From positions 162,586 to 226,585 of the forward strand of contig NZ_LTAQ01000045.1 in the NCBI RefSeq assembly GCF_001590835.1: DNA of 64,000 nt, in the 5' to 3' direction. Source of the DNA: Bacillus gaemokensis (GTDB lineage Bacteria > Bacillota > Bacilli > Bacillales > Bacillaceae_G). The position numbers and the translations under genes were made by a program. Shown one piece after another: positions 1 to 7,855 of the stretch (positions within the stretch are counted from its first letter, which is position 1; the number at the start of each line of letters is the position of its first letter). Under the pieces are notes generated by a model. That model had not been told where the DNA came from, made no database searches, and saw nothing but the letters and a program-made list of their open reading frames with translations.

Positions 1-316
1 CAGGTTCTGTGAACTTTTTAAAGTTATGAAAACTGTCTCCATCATCTTTCGTAATAAAGCTGAAGTTTAAGTTTCCTAAATCATGATACACAGCACCGCC
101 GCCGGATAAACGTCTTACAACATGGATGCCTTTTTCTTTCACATAATCAGCATTAATTTCTTCCACTGTATTTTGGTTTTTTCCAATGATAATGGAAGGT
201 TCATTAATGTAAAACAGTAAGTATGTTTCATTAATATCTAAGTTTTTCACACAGTATTCTTCAATTGCTAAGTTAATCGTAGGATCTGTAATCCCTTTAT
301 TATCAATAAATAACAT
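1..316 (-). CDS. lplJ: Lipoate--protein ligase, N-terminal part (cut by window edge)
   Basis: The minus-strand frame opens at an ATG at 316 and reads MLFIDNKGITDPTINLAIEE, then RRLSGGGAVYHDLGNLNFSF, the RRxSGGGxVxHD motif of the lipoate/biotin ligase fold. These enzymes activate lipoate with ATP and attach it to E2 and GcvH lipoyl domains in the cytoplasm. Only about 105 N-terminal residues lie in the window; the gene runs off the left edge in an open frame. It sits 9 bp downstream of the yhfI homologue on the same strand, as lplJ (yhfJ) does in B. subtilis, so the two are probably co-transcribed. Confidence 0.93.
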   Translation of the reverse strand, partial: MLFIDNKGITDPTINLAIEEYCVKNLDINETYLLFYINEPSIIIGKNQNTVEEINADYVKEKGIHVVRRLSGGGAVYHDLGNLNFSFITKDDGDSFHNFKKFTEP

Positions 317-325
317 GTTATCACC

Positions 326-1060
326 TCATGAATTCCAAACGTAACCGCTATGCGCAAGCGTAATGCGACCACCAAAAATTTGTTTTGCTTCCTCTACTAA
401 ATCAGAAGGATTTCCCGTATGCGGCAAATGCGTTAATAAGAGCTCCTGAACATTTGCATTCTTTGCAATGTCTGCTACTTCTGTACTGTTCATATGCCCT
501 GCTTTTGCAGCTTCCTGATGTGCATACATATTACACTCACAAATAAATAAATCTGCATCTTTTGTAAATGGAATAAATTCAGGAATGTAGCTGGAATCAG
601 CGCTATATACGATAACTTTATCTCCGGCCGTAATACGCATCGCATAGCATATAACAGGATGTACCGTTTTTAAGAATGAAATCGTGAACGGTCCAATCTG
701 AAGTAGTTCTTCCGGATTGTAAACAATCCCTTTCGTATGTGGTTCATGTGTTAAAGAAGAGAATCCTTGTACATCAAACCCATGACCATAAATCGGAAGT
801 TCCGGTAGTTGTCCTTTTGTCGCACTCGTAATTAACCGCGCATATTGCAATACCCCAATATCAGCAACATGATCGTGGTGATAATGTGACAATAGAACTG
901 CATCTATATCAGATGGTGTTATATATTTTTGAAGCTGTGCTAGTACACCACTACCACAGTCAACGAGTAAACGAAAACCATCGTGTTCAAACAAATACCC
1001 CGACGTTGCTTCTCCCGCTTCTGGAAAGCCACCCCAAAAGCCAACAACAGTCATTTTCAT
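326..1060 (-). CDS. yhfI: YhfI-like MBL-fold metal-dependent hydrolase
   Basis: The 244-residue protein has the metallo-beta-lactamase signature HYHHDHVAD at about residues 59-67, an early LVDCGSG strand motif, a later SADSSY aspartate strand, ECN near 175 and a C-terminal LTHLPHTG. These are the metal ligands of the RNase Z/arylsulfatase-like MBL subgroup. The substrate is unknown; the family includes phosphodiesterases and tRNA-processing relatives. The length is typical. The neighbouring lplJ downstream matches the B. subtilis yhfI-yhfJ order. There is no signal peptide, so it is probably cytoplasmic. Confidence 0.9.
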   Translation of the reverse strand: MKMTVVGFWGGFPEAGEATSGYLFEHDGFRLLVDCGSGVLAQLQKYITPSDIDAVLLSHYHHDHVADIGVLQYARLITSATKGQLPELPIYGHGFDVQGFSSLTHEPHTKGIVYNPEELLQIGPFTISFLKTVHPVICYAMRITAGDKVIVYSADSSYIPEFIPFTKDADLFICECNMYAHQEAAKAGHMNSTEVADIAKNANVQELLLTHLPHTGNPSDLVEEAKQIFGGRITLAHSGYVWNS

Positions 1061-1261
1061 ATGTATCCATCCTTTCTAAAACCACTAGAAATGCAGTATT
1101 TCCTCCCATTAAGAAGGGTTTTCACCTACACTCTACAGTCTTAACTATAATTCATTTCCTAAACTTTTTCATTATTTTTCAATTTTGTTATAAAACAGTT
1201 GTTGACTTTTGTTTTTTGTACTAATACAATATTAGTAAGAAATGGAAATGGAGGGATTTAC

Positions 1262-1390
1262 ATGATAGATCAACCAATGGAGTTTTTCAGAAATTTACCA
1301 ACGAAAACTTGTGCGCATTGCGGAAAGGAAATTGATGAACAGCACGAGGCATATCATAATAAATGTGACGATTGCGTTCACGAAGAATAG
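1262..1390 (+). CDS. yhfH: YhfH-type small zinc-ribbon protein
   Basis: This 42-residue protein starts at the ATG at 1262 behind the ribosome site GGAGGG about 6 bases upstream; an upstream in-frame ATG at 1199 has no such site. It contains two cysteine pairs, CAHCGKEI and CDDC, that can bind one zinc. B. subtilis has yhfH next to yhfI in the same arrangement. The function is unknown. A candidate TTGACT-N17-TAATAC promoter lies directly upstream, at about 1201-1229. Confidence 0.8.
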   Translation: MIDQPMEFFRNLPTKTCAHCGKEIDEQHEAYHNKCDDCVHEE

Positions 1391-1430
1391 TAGTTTGTAA
1401 ACATAAGAAAAACCTAGCAGACATCGTCTA

Positions 1431-2444
1431 CTAGGCTAGCAACATCGTATTTCTCATCGTTGAACCTTTCACCAAGAGCTCCAATTCAAACTCATATAAT
1501 TCTTTTTTTCGGTAATTTTTCGTATGGATTTTATCCATCATTAAATCGACAACTTTTCGAGCCATTTCATCAATTGGCTGTTCAATTGTCGTAATACCTG
1601 GCTCTGTAATCTGTGATAAAATTTGATTATCGAAGCCAATTACAGCTAAATCATCAGGAATGCTCCAGTTGTGACTTTTTGCCTCTGCGATAATTCCAGC
1701 TGCGACTTCATCGCCTCCTGCCAAAATAGCGGTAGGATTTTTTTTGTCCTTCAATGCTTCATGAAATATTCTTTTTCCATCTTCCCAAGAGAAAGCGTTT
1801 TCAAGAAAATCGATCGCTTCCACTTGTTTACTCTGTTCAGTAATCGCGCGTAAAAATCCCATTTTTCGCTGTTGGCTCATTACTTTTGTTTCATTTCCAC
1901 GGCAAAAAATAAGATTGCGATATCCTTGTTCTAATACATGTTTTGCAGCTATGTAAGCTCCTTGCGCATGATCAAATTTAACCGTTGGAATATTTGCTTC
2001 TTCAATATATTCATTACATAAAACCATTGGACCGTGTTGTAAATATGGCTCTACATTCTCCCATGGATTCTCAAGTGAACACAAAATAATACCATCAACT
2101 TGTTTCGTTGATAACAGTTGTAAGTATTCCATCTCTTTTTCTGGCAAGTATCTTGTTTGGCAAATAATCAGTTTATATTTATGTTCAGAAGCTGCAATCT
2201 CAATCGCTTCAATAAATCTACTGAAAAAAGGATTAGTAATCCTTGGAACAAGTACCGCAATTGTCTCTGTCTTTTGTTTTCTAAGTCTTCTTGCTGCAGA
2301 ATTAGGAACGAATCCTAAATGCTTCATCGCCAATTGAACCCTCTTTTTCTTCTCATCTGATACATACGGATGGTTATTAATCACCCGAGAAACCGTTGTT
2401 CTTGATAACCCCGCTAATTTCGCTACGTCCTCGATCGTCGACAC
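1431..2444 (-). CDS. LacI-family transcriptional repressor
   Basis: I place the start at the GTG at 2444, behind AAAGGGGGAG, because the protein then opens STIEDVAKLAGLSRTTVSRV, the canonical LacI helix-turn-helix and hinge (residues 2-55). The longer frame to 2552 would run through the promoter. The rest (about residues 60-337) is a periplasmic-binding-protein-like effector domain of the PurR/RbsR kind, with IIAEAKSHNW and the usual AVIGFDN strand. The inducer is unknown. No transport or sugar gene is adjacent, so the regulon cannot be read from context. A perfect LacI-type palindrome lies in its own promoter. Confidence 0.9.
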   Translation of the reverse strand: MSTIEDVAKLAGLSRTTVSRVINNHPYVSDEKKKRVQLAMKHLGFVPNSAARRLRKQKTETIAVLVPRITNPFFSRFIEAIEIAASEHKYKLIICQTRYLPEKEMEYLQLLSTKQVDGIILCSLENPWENVEPYLQHGPMVLCNEYIEEANIPTVKFDHAQGAYIAAKHVLEQGYRNLIFCRGNETKVMSQQRKMGFLRAITEQSKQVEAIDFLENAFSWEDGKRIFHEALKDKKNPTAILAGGDEVAAGIIAEAKSHNWSIPDDLAVIGFDNQILSQITEPGITTIEQPIDEMARKVVDLMMDKIHTKNYRKKELYEFELELLVKGSTMRNTMLLA

Positions 2445-2464
2445 GAAATTCTCCCCCTTTATAT

Positions 2465-2513
2465 GAAAACGTTTTCTTAAGTAGATTATATAGTATATTA
2501 TTGGAAACTGCAA
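2465..2513 (-). promoter_or_regulatory. SigA promoter with LacI-type operator (lacI-family gene)
   Basis: On the minus strand TTGCAG (2513-2508) and TATAAT (2490-2485) are separated by 17 bp. The perfect 12-bp palindrome GAAAACGTTTTC with the central CG typical of LacI/CcpA-family operators lies at 2476-2465, at the expected transcription start. The layout predicts autorepression, although CcpA binding is also possible because the core resembles a cre half. Confidence 0.75.
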
Positions 2514-2700
2514 TACAGGTTCGAATGATTTTACTATATTAATATTATACATAGGAAAAAGTCTGTTATTTGCAGGAGAAACAGCTATGGCTTTCGAACA
2601 TTCCTATTATAACGATTACTGTACTAACATAATGGTGTCCACCGCACTCGTTTATAGTAATCTTTAGGAACTAAATTTTATAGAAAAAGGAGCTAATCCT

Positions 2701-3225
2701 ATGTATACTAATGTCATTTTAGAGAAATTCGAAAGTTTAGCTATGGATTACGTGAATGAATTAGAAAAATACTCCCTTGAACAATTTAGAAGAAAACCTT
2801 CTGAAGAAGAATGGTCTCTCGGACAAATGTATAATCATTTGATTGCAGCTTCACATATGCAATTAGGTGCCATCGCAAAATGTACAACTGATTCTGCAAC
2901 GATAGATGGCCAGAAAACCGAAATGGGTGAAAAAGTATACAAGGTGGGAGCTTTCCCTCCTATACAAATAAAATTGCCTAATCGCCCTGGATACGCACCT
3001 GAAAATCCTACAGATAAAGAAGACGTTAAACAACGATTGCTACAACTAATTAAGGACATGAAGGAAGTTGAACCATCACTAGCTTCTACTTCAAGTAACC
3101 GCAAAGTAGAGCACCCTGGACTAGGTTATTTAAATGCAGTGGAATGGTTTCAACTCGTTTATATGCATTTTGTTCATCATCTTCATCAGAAGGAGAGATT
3201 GGAACAGAGTTTGGTTCTTAAATAA
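2701..3225 (+). CDS. DinB-family (YfiT-like) metal-dependent protein
   Basis: The 174-residue protein begins at an ATG behind AAAAGGAGC. It has the DinB four-helix-bundle pattern: EEEWSLGQMYNHLI with the first metal histidine near residue 47, and a C-terminal YMHFVHHLHQKERL carrying the last two histidines. The family includes bacillithiol-dependent transferases and DNA-damage-induced proteins; the substrate here is unknown. It is monocistronic, followed by a clear terminator. Confidence 0.85.
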   Translation: MYTNVILEKFESLAMDYVNELEKYSLEQFRRKPSEEEWSLGQMYNHLIAASHMQLGAIAKCTTDSATIDGQKTEMGEKVYKVGAFPPIQIKLPNRPGYAPENPTDKEDVKQRLLQLIKDMKEVEPSLASTSSNRKVEHPGLGYLNAVEWFQLVYMHFVHHLHQKERLEQSLVLK

Positions 3226-3290
3226 AAAATATCTTTTTCTTGTCTAACTATTACTGTTCCATTACGGACAGAGCTAGCTAATCGTAATAA

Positions 3291-3327
3291 AACATCCCAA
3301 TATAGTCTACTCTATTGGGATGTTTTT
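3291..3327 (+). terminator. Rho-independent terminator of the DinB gene
   Basis: A 12-bp perfect stem, AACATCCCAATA/TATTGGGATGTT, with a 10-base loop is followed by TTT. It lies 65 bp after the DinB stop codon. Confidence 0.85.
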
Positions 3328-3347
3328 GCGAATATCTGACTAATGAA

Positions 3348-3499
3348 GTGAAACTTTAATCAGTGGGGGGTCTTCATCCCCTACTGATTATTAGCCTTCA
3401 CCAATCGGGCTTTTATGGGCAATTTATCTCCCACTTGACTTCTTTGCTTCCGCTGAATTTTGAGGTGGGAGTATTACTGCTCGCAAATAGCGGGATAAA
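3348..3499 (+). repeat. bcr1-type interspersed repeat, copy 1
   Basis: This roughly 150-bp block, from GTGAAACTTTAATCAG to GCGGGATAAA, aligns along its length with the reverse complement of 21923-22076, sharing stretches such as CATCCCCTACTGATTATTAG and GGGATAAA. Flanking ATGAA/ATAAA could be a mutated copy of the TTTAT/ATAAA target duplication described for bcr1 of the B. cereus group. The remainder of the 3328-3734 gap holds only AT-rich DNA in which I see no gene. Confidence 0.7.
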
Positions 3500-3734
3500 C
3501 AAAAAGTGATTTTTGATTAAAATGAATTGCATAAAAGATATATGCTATTTAGCATATATTGCCGTTAAAATGCGGGCGATAGCCTTTTAGTAGTTATGTT
3601 CTTAGTAGAATTAGGCATATTAAGTTTATGAACCTAATTAATAAATAAAAGATAAGGTTAAAACAAGATAAGAAATAAATGTAATTAAAACAAGAAAACA
3701 TATAAATCTAGCATTAGATACACATTGTTTTATT

Positions 3735-4712
3735 TTATTTTTTAAATTTCGCAGTATCAATTTGAAGTTGACCTTTCCAAGATCCAGCTACTTTCCCAAT
3801 TTTATTTATATTTACATCTAACGTAAGTGGTTGTTTAAGCGATCCTTTCCCTTCAGAACCTTCAACAAATGTAATGACACCTTCTGGTCTATCTTTCTCA
3901 CGAATGCCCACATGTTCTAATTTTTTTCCTGCTGCCATCAATTCAAACGGTAAACCATCTGTACCTTGAATAAATGCTAACTGTGAGAACATACCATCCT
4001 TCGTTTTATATTCAGGATTCTCTTCTTGTTGTGCGTTTACCTTTCCATCACTTTTAAGATCTAATCCAGTTGTATCAAATTCAAACGGTACTACACTTCC
4101 ATCGGCCTTCTCAATTTTATAATGAATAGATATACGTGAATCTGCTACATACAATTCTTTGAAATGTACAGTAATCTCTTGATCCGTTATTTTTTCATCT
4201 ATAGGAAGAAATTGACCATTCTTCATCATATCTTGTGTGACACCATTTTCATCTTTTATTCCCTCATTTACAACCTTATCATTTGCAACTTCATTAGAAA
4301 AATACGAGGCAACATTAGTAGCCGCAACTTGTACTTGCGGAATCATTGCTGTTGTAACAAGCCCTGCCACAGCTACTGCTGTATACATTAAACGTTTTGA
4401 TTTTTTATTCATGTTTGTAAACAATCCTTTCTTCTTCTCCATTTTATGATTTATATCAGACACATTTTCTAACTGGGTATGGCTTTCGAATGTTTTCCAC
4501 GCTTGTTCCACATCAATATTGATTTCTTGTGTTTCATGTGTACACTCTTCATCAAGTATCAAATTTTCCCATTGATTTAATTTACTAATTTCTATCAATG
4601 CTTTTTGACACTTTTCACATGTATCTAGATGCTGTATAAATTTCTTTCTTGTCTCACGAGGAAGTTCTCCATCTATATATGCTTGAATTAACCCCATATC
4701 ATAACAAGTCAT
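3735..4712 (-). CDS. Membrane anti-sigma factor with zinc-finger N-terminus (DUF4179-like)
   Basis: The 325-residue protein begins with a putative zinc-finger anti-sigma domain: a cysteine at residue 3, then HLDTCEKCQ with the H-x3-C-x2-C pattern near residues 28-35. One membrane helix follows at about 110-128 (TAVAVAGLVTTAMIPQV), and the C-terminal two hundred residues are predicted to be extracellular beta-rich sequence of the DUF4179/DUF5643 kind. It starts 3 bases after the ECF sigma gene stop, so the pair forms one operon. The inferred role is to hold the adjacent sigma factor at the membrane until a surface signal arrives. The signal is unknown. Confidence 0.85.
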   Translation of the reverse strand: MTCYDMGLIQAYIDGELPRETRKKFIQHLDTCEKCQKALIEISKLNQWENLILDEECTHETQEINIDVEQAWKTFESHTQLENVSDINHKMEKKKGLFTNMNKKSKRLMYTAVAVAGLVTTAMIPQVQVAATNVASYFSNEVANDKVVNEGIKDENGVTQDMMKNGQFLPIDEKITDQEITVHFKELYVADSRISIHYKIEKADGSVVPFEFDTTGLDLKSDGKVNAQQEENPEYKTKDGMFSQLAFIQGTDGLPFELMAAGKKLEHVGIREKDRPEGVITFVEGSEGKGSLKQPLTLDVNINKIGKVAGSWKGQLQIDTAKFKK

Positions 4713-4715
4713 TTG

Positions 4716-5282
4716 TTATGCCTCCTCCATCTGTTTATAAATCTTGCGAAATTTTGTTTTGGCTCGTACCAATAATGTTCCAATAGAAGATACGTCCATT
4801 TGAAGTACTTGTGCAATTTCTTTATATTGAAATCCGGAAAATTTCATTAATAAAATTGTTCGATCTTGATCGCTCATTTTTATTAATGCATTTTGTACCT
4901 TTGTAATCTCCTCTTTTCGTATCCATTGATCATCTAGTGATGAATCATTTCGTATTTCATGATATTGTATTTCTTTATCTATTCTCGCCTGATGTCTTTT
5001 CTCAGAGCGTAAATAGTTATAAGCTACATAAGTAGAAGATTTAATCAGCCATCCAGGTAAATTTTCAATTTCTTTCCAATCAGTGCGATGTAATTGTAAA
5101 AATACTTCTTGCGCTAACTCTTCAGCGATAGTTTGTTTTTTGATAATCCATACTATCTGTTTCACAACGTACACATAGTATTGTTTAAACAAATCTTCAA
5201 ATGTCACATCCGAAACATGCCTCTCCTCACCTTTTATAGTTAACATTTTAGTTAAAACCTCACTCTCATTTGATGCCTGCAT
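4716..5282 (-). CDS. ECF-type RNA polymerase sigma factor
   Basis: The 188-residue protein has region 2 (FEDLFKQYYVYVVKQI with the AEELAQEVFLQL core) and region 4 (ILLMKFSGFQYKEIAQVLQM followed by a SIGTLLVRAKTKFR recognition helix). This is the two-domain ECF layout. The ATG at 5282 has no ribosome site and overlaps a TATAAT-like box; an ATG 12 codons downstream (5246), preceded by GTGAGG, may be the real start. The next gene encodes its anti-sigma. Its regulon is not visible here. I find no clear ECF-type autoregulated promoter. Confidence 0.88.
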   Translation of the reverse strand: MQASNESEVLTKMLTIKGEERHVSDVTFEDLFKQYYVYVVKQIVWIIKKQTIAEELAQEVFLQLHRTDWKEIENLPGWLIKSSTYVAYNYLRSEKRHQARIDKEIQYHEIRNDSSLDDQWIRKEEITKVQNALIKMSDQDRTILLMKFSGFQYKEIAQVLQMDVSSIGTLLVRAKTKFRKIYKQMEEA

Positions 5283-5606
5283 TATAGAGAAACCAGAAAA
5301 CCTAGTTTTGTGACAAAAATTTTTATTTTTTTATTATGTACTAAAAAAAATCATTCATTTTTCAATCCGATACATGCAAAAATTTGATTCAGATTAATCC
5401 CTGATACGAATTAACCTTACTTTTGTTTTTGGTTGTGAGGCGGTGATTGGTGTGAAGCGAGGGTCTAGCCACTACTTGTGTCATAAAAATATAGAGTAAG
5501 AGTTATTTCCTAAACAGCTGATTTAAGTGGTTCATCTTGGCAATAGAACCTGTTAGAAATATGCAAACGAATCACTACATATAAACTTCATATAACCCCC
5601 TTATAT
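5283..5606. other. Intergenic region between the sigma gene and the ABC exporter
   Basis: This stretch lies between two divergent operons. I see A/T runs next to the sigma gene and a moderately GC-rich segment (5430-5470), but no open frame with a ribosome site, no tRNA and no convincing terminator. Its right end merges into the repeat-containing promoter at 5607-5661. Confidence 0.5.
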
Positions 5607-5661
5607 CTCTAGATAAACTACTGAATATCTCCATATAGACTCCAGATAGCTCATATAGAAT
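5607..5661 (+). promoter_or_regulatory. ABC-exporter promoter with 11-bp-phased CTCCA direct repeats
   Basis: Four blocks starting at 5607, 5618, 5629 and 5640 recur every 11 bp (CTCTAGATAAA, CTACTGAATAT, CTCCATATAGA, CTCCAGATAGC). A TAGAAT -10 box follows at 5656-5661, 6 bp after the last core. There is no good -35, which suits activation by an OmpR-type regulator. The last two blocks recur almost identically before the response-regulator gene at 9990-10010. Confidence 0.7.
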
Positions 5662-5687
5662 AACAGCTATCAAGGAGGTTAGAAACA

Positions 5688-7118
5688 ATGAATTTTATAA
5701 AACGCGCAATTCTCAGTATGAAAAAAAGAATAGGAACATCATTAATTTTGATGGCTGTCTTCCTGATTGTTACAAATTTAGTGCTGGCAGGATTCACAAT
5801 CCAAAATGCATCAAAAAAAGCTACTGAATCAGCAAGAAAAAAACTGGGTGCAGATGTTACTTTAGGTCTTGATTTTGATAAATTAGGAAAACAAGCAAGG
5901 GAAAGTGGAGAAATGCCTAATCCGCCGCATCTCAATACAAAAGAAGCAGATCAATTAGCGAAGTCCAAGTATGTAAAAGACTATAATTATATAACCCATA
6001 CTTTCGGAATTCCGGATGGGTTTAAATTAGTAGGATCTTCAGAAGAAGTAGGAGAAGGAAAAAGTGGAGTGGGAATGGCTGTACGAGGAGGTTCAGGTTC
6101 AGAAATAGATCCGAATTCTTCTTTTATGATAGAAGGAGTTCGCAAGACTTTATTACAAGAAAGTTTTAAAAATGGAAAAAGTAAAATCATTGATGGGAAA
6201 CCAATTACAGAAAAGATGAAAGATCAGAATGTAACTTTAATGGAAAAACGATTAGCGGAACAAAACAAATTGAAAGTAGGAGATAAGGTTAAAATTCAAT
6301 CAGGGGATAAGAAGAAAACTCTTGAATTTGAAATTATTGGTATTTACGAAACAGATGAGCAAGCACCATCGATGGGTGGAAATGCCCCTCCTATGATGAA
6401 TCCAGCTAATAAGCTATATATGCCTCACTCTACTTTAAAAAAATTAGAAGCAGAGCAAGGTACTAGTAGTAGCATTCAAGTCGTATACTTCTTGAACGAT
6501 CCACAATACATTGATGCATTTAAAAAAGAAGCAAAACAATCTGATATTGATTTTAATTATTTTAAGTTAGATGCACATGATTCATTGTACAAACAAATGA
6601 TTGGTCCTATCGAAAATATCTCTTCTACTTCTCAAATGATTATATATATTGTATCTATTGCGGGTGCTATTATCTTAGGATTAATCATTATGTTATCGAT
6701 TAAAGCACGTCGTAAGGAAATGGGGATTCTATTGTCTATTGGAGAGAAAAAATGGAAACTGATGGCGCAGTTCGTAGTAGAAGTAGTATGTATTGCTATT
6801 TTAGCATTTGGATTATCCATAACAACAGGAGCTAAAGTTTCTCAATTCATAGGAGATCATTTACTTTCTAATGAAATTGCTACAGCAAGCGAAGAAAAAG
6901 ACGATCCACAAAATGGTAGTGTAATGATGGTTGGACCTGGTGGTACTCTACAAAACCAAAAAGAAGATCCAATTGATAAAATTGATGTAAGTGTAACAGG
7001 AGAGGATTTAGGAAAAATGGGGGGGATTGGACTGACTATTGCTTTACTAGCAACTATTCTTCCAGCATTATCGATTCTACGCTTAAATCCAAAACAAATC
7101 CTTTTAAAAGATGAATAA
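5688..7118 (+). CDS. FtsX/MacB-type ABC transporter permease
   Basis: The 476-residue protein starts behind AAGGAGG. It has one membrane helix near the N-terminus (about 15-37), a long extracellular MacB-like domain (about 40-305) and three C-terminal helices (about 315-335, 360-380, 445-462) with the FtsX core SIKARRKEMGILLSIGEKKW between the first two. That is the four-helix topology of exporters that pull on or expel peptides, lipids or cell-wall ligands rather than pumping through the membrane. The ATPase gene follows after 11 bp. The convergent two-component system, which has a matching promoter motif, suggests induction by an envelope signal; the substrate is unknown. Confidence 0.88.
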   Translation: MNFIKRAILSMKKRIGTSLILMAVFLIVTNLVLAGFTIQNASKKATESARKKLGADVTLGLDFDKLGKQARESGEMPNPPHLNTKEADQLAKSKYVKDYNYITHTFGIPDGFKLVGSSEEVGEGKSGVGMAVRGGSGSEIDPNSSFMIEGVRKTLLQESFKNGKSKIIDGKPITEKMKDQNVTLMEKRLAEQNKLKVGDKVKIQSGDKKKTLEFEIIGIYETDEQAPSMGGNAPPMMNPANKLYMPHSTLKKLEAEQGTSSSIQVVYFLNDPQYIDAFKKEAKQSDIDFNYFKLDAHDSLYKQMIGPIENISSTSQMIIYIVSIAGAIILGLIIMLSIKARRKEMGILLSIGEKKWKLMAQFVVEVVCIAILAFGLSITTGAKVSQFIGDHLLSNEIATASEEKDDPQNGSVMMVGPGGTLQNQKEDPIDKIDVSVTGEDLGKMGGIGLTIALLATILPALSILRLNPKQILLKDE

Positions 7119-7129
7119 GGAGGCTCGAC

Positions 7130-7816
7130 ATGGAGACAATTTTACAATTTAAGAACTTAAATTATTATTATGAAAGTAACCGAAAAAAAGTAACGATACT
7201 AGATGATGTTACGTTTTCTTTTCAAAAAGGGCATTTTTACACGATTTTAGGGCCATCTGGATCTGGTAAAACCACAGCTCTTAGCCTAGGTTGCGGATTG
7301 GATATACCAAAAACTGGTTATGTTCTGTATAAGGGCAAGGACATTCGAAAAATTGGTTTAGATCGATACCGTAATCAATATGTATCCGTGATTTTCCAAT
7401 CATATAATTTAATTACCTATATGACTGCTCTTCAAAATGTACTAACGGCAATGGAAATTACAGGTGTTAAGGTGCAAAATAAAAAGGCAAGAGCATTAGA
7501 ATTATTAGAGAAAGTAGGACTCACAGAAGTAGAAGCGAAACGAAATGTCCTGCAACTAAGTGGTGGACAACAACAACGTGTAGCAATTGCTCGAGCACTA
7601 TCTTGCAATGTTGATTTACTTATTGCTGACGAACCAACAGGAAACCTTGATGAAGAAACAGCACAAGAGATTATTGAATTGTTTCAGGAGCTCGCCCATC
7701 AAGAGAATAAATGTGTAATTGTTGTTACGCATTCACAAGAAGTTGCAAAAAAATCGGATCGAGCAGTTTATTTAAGCAAAAAGAAATTAGTAGTAAACGA
7801 TATTAATAACTCCTAA
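7130..7816 (+). CDS. ABC transporter ATP-binding protein (LolD/MacB class)
   Basis: The 228-residue ATPase has Walker A GPSGSGKTT at about 42-50, Q-loop FQSYNL, signature LSGGQQQR at about 142-149, Walker B LLIADEPTG and a switch histidine in VVTHSQE. It starts 11 bp after the permease gene behind AAGGAGG and supplies the energy for that FtsX-type permease. A bidirectional terminator follows. Confidence 0.92.
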   Translation: METILQFKNLNYYYESNRKKVTILDDVTFSFQKGHFYTILGPSGSGKTTALSLGCGLDIPKTGYVLYKGKDIRKIGLDRYRNQYVSVIFQSYNLITYMTALQNVLTAMEITGVKVQNKKARALELLEKVGLTEVEAKRNVLQLSGGQQQRVAIARALSCNVDLLIADEPTGNLDEETAQEIIELFQELAHQENKCVIVVTHSQEVAKKSDRAVYLSKKKLVVNDINNS

Positions 7817-7855
7817 TAAACAACTCCCCTTTTAGTAGGGGAGTTTGTTTATTAT
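7815..7855. terminator. Bidirectional terminator between ABC exporter and histidine kinase
   Basis: AACTCCCC and GGGGAGTT pair around an 8-base loop; flanking AATAAAC and GTTTATT extend the stem and supply U-rich tails in both directions. It separates the convergent ABC and two-component operons. Confidence 0.85.
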
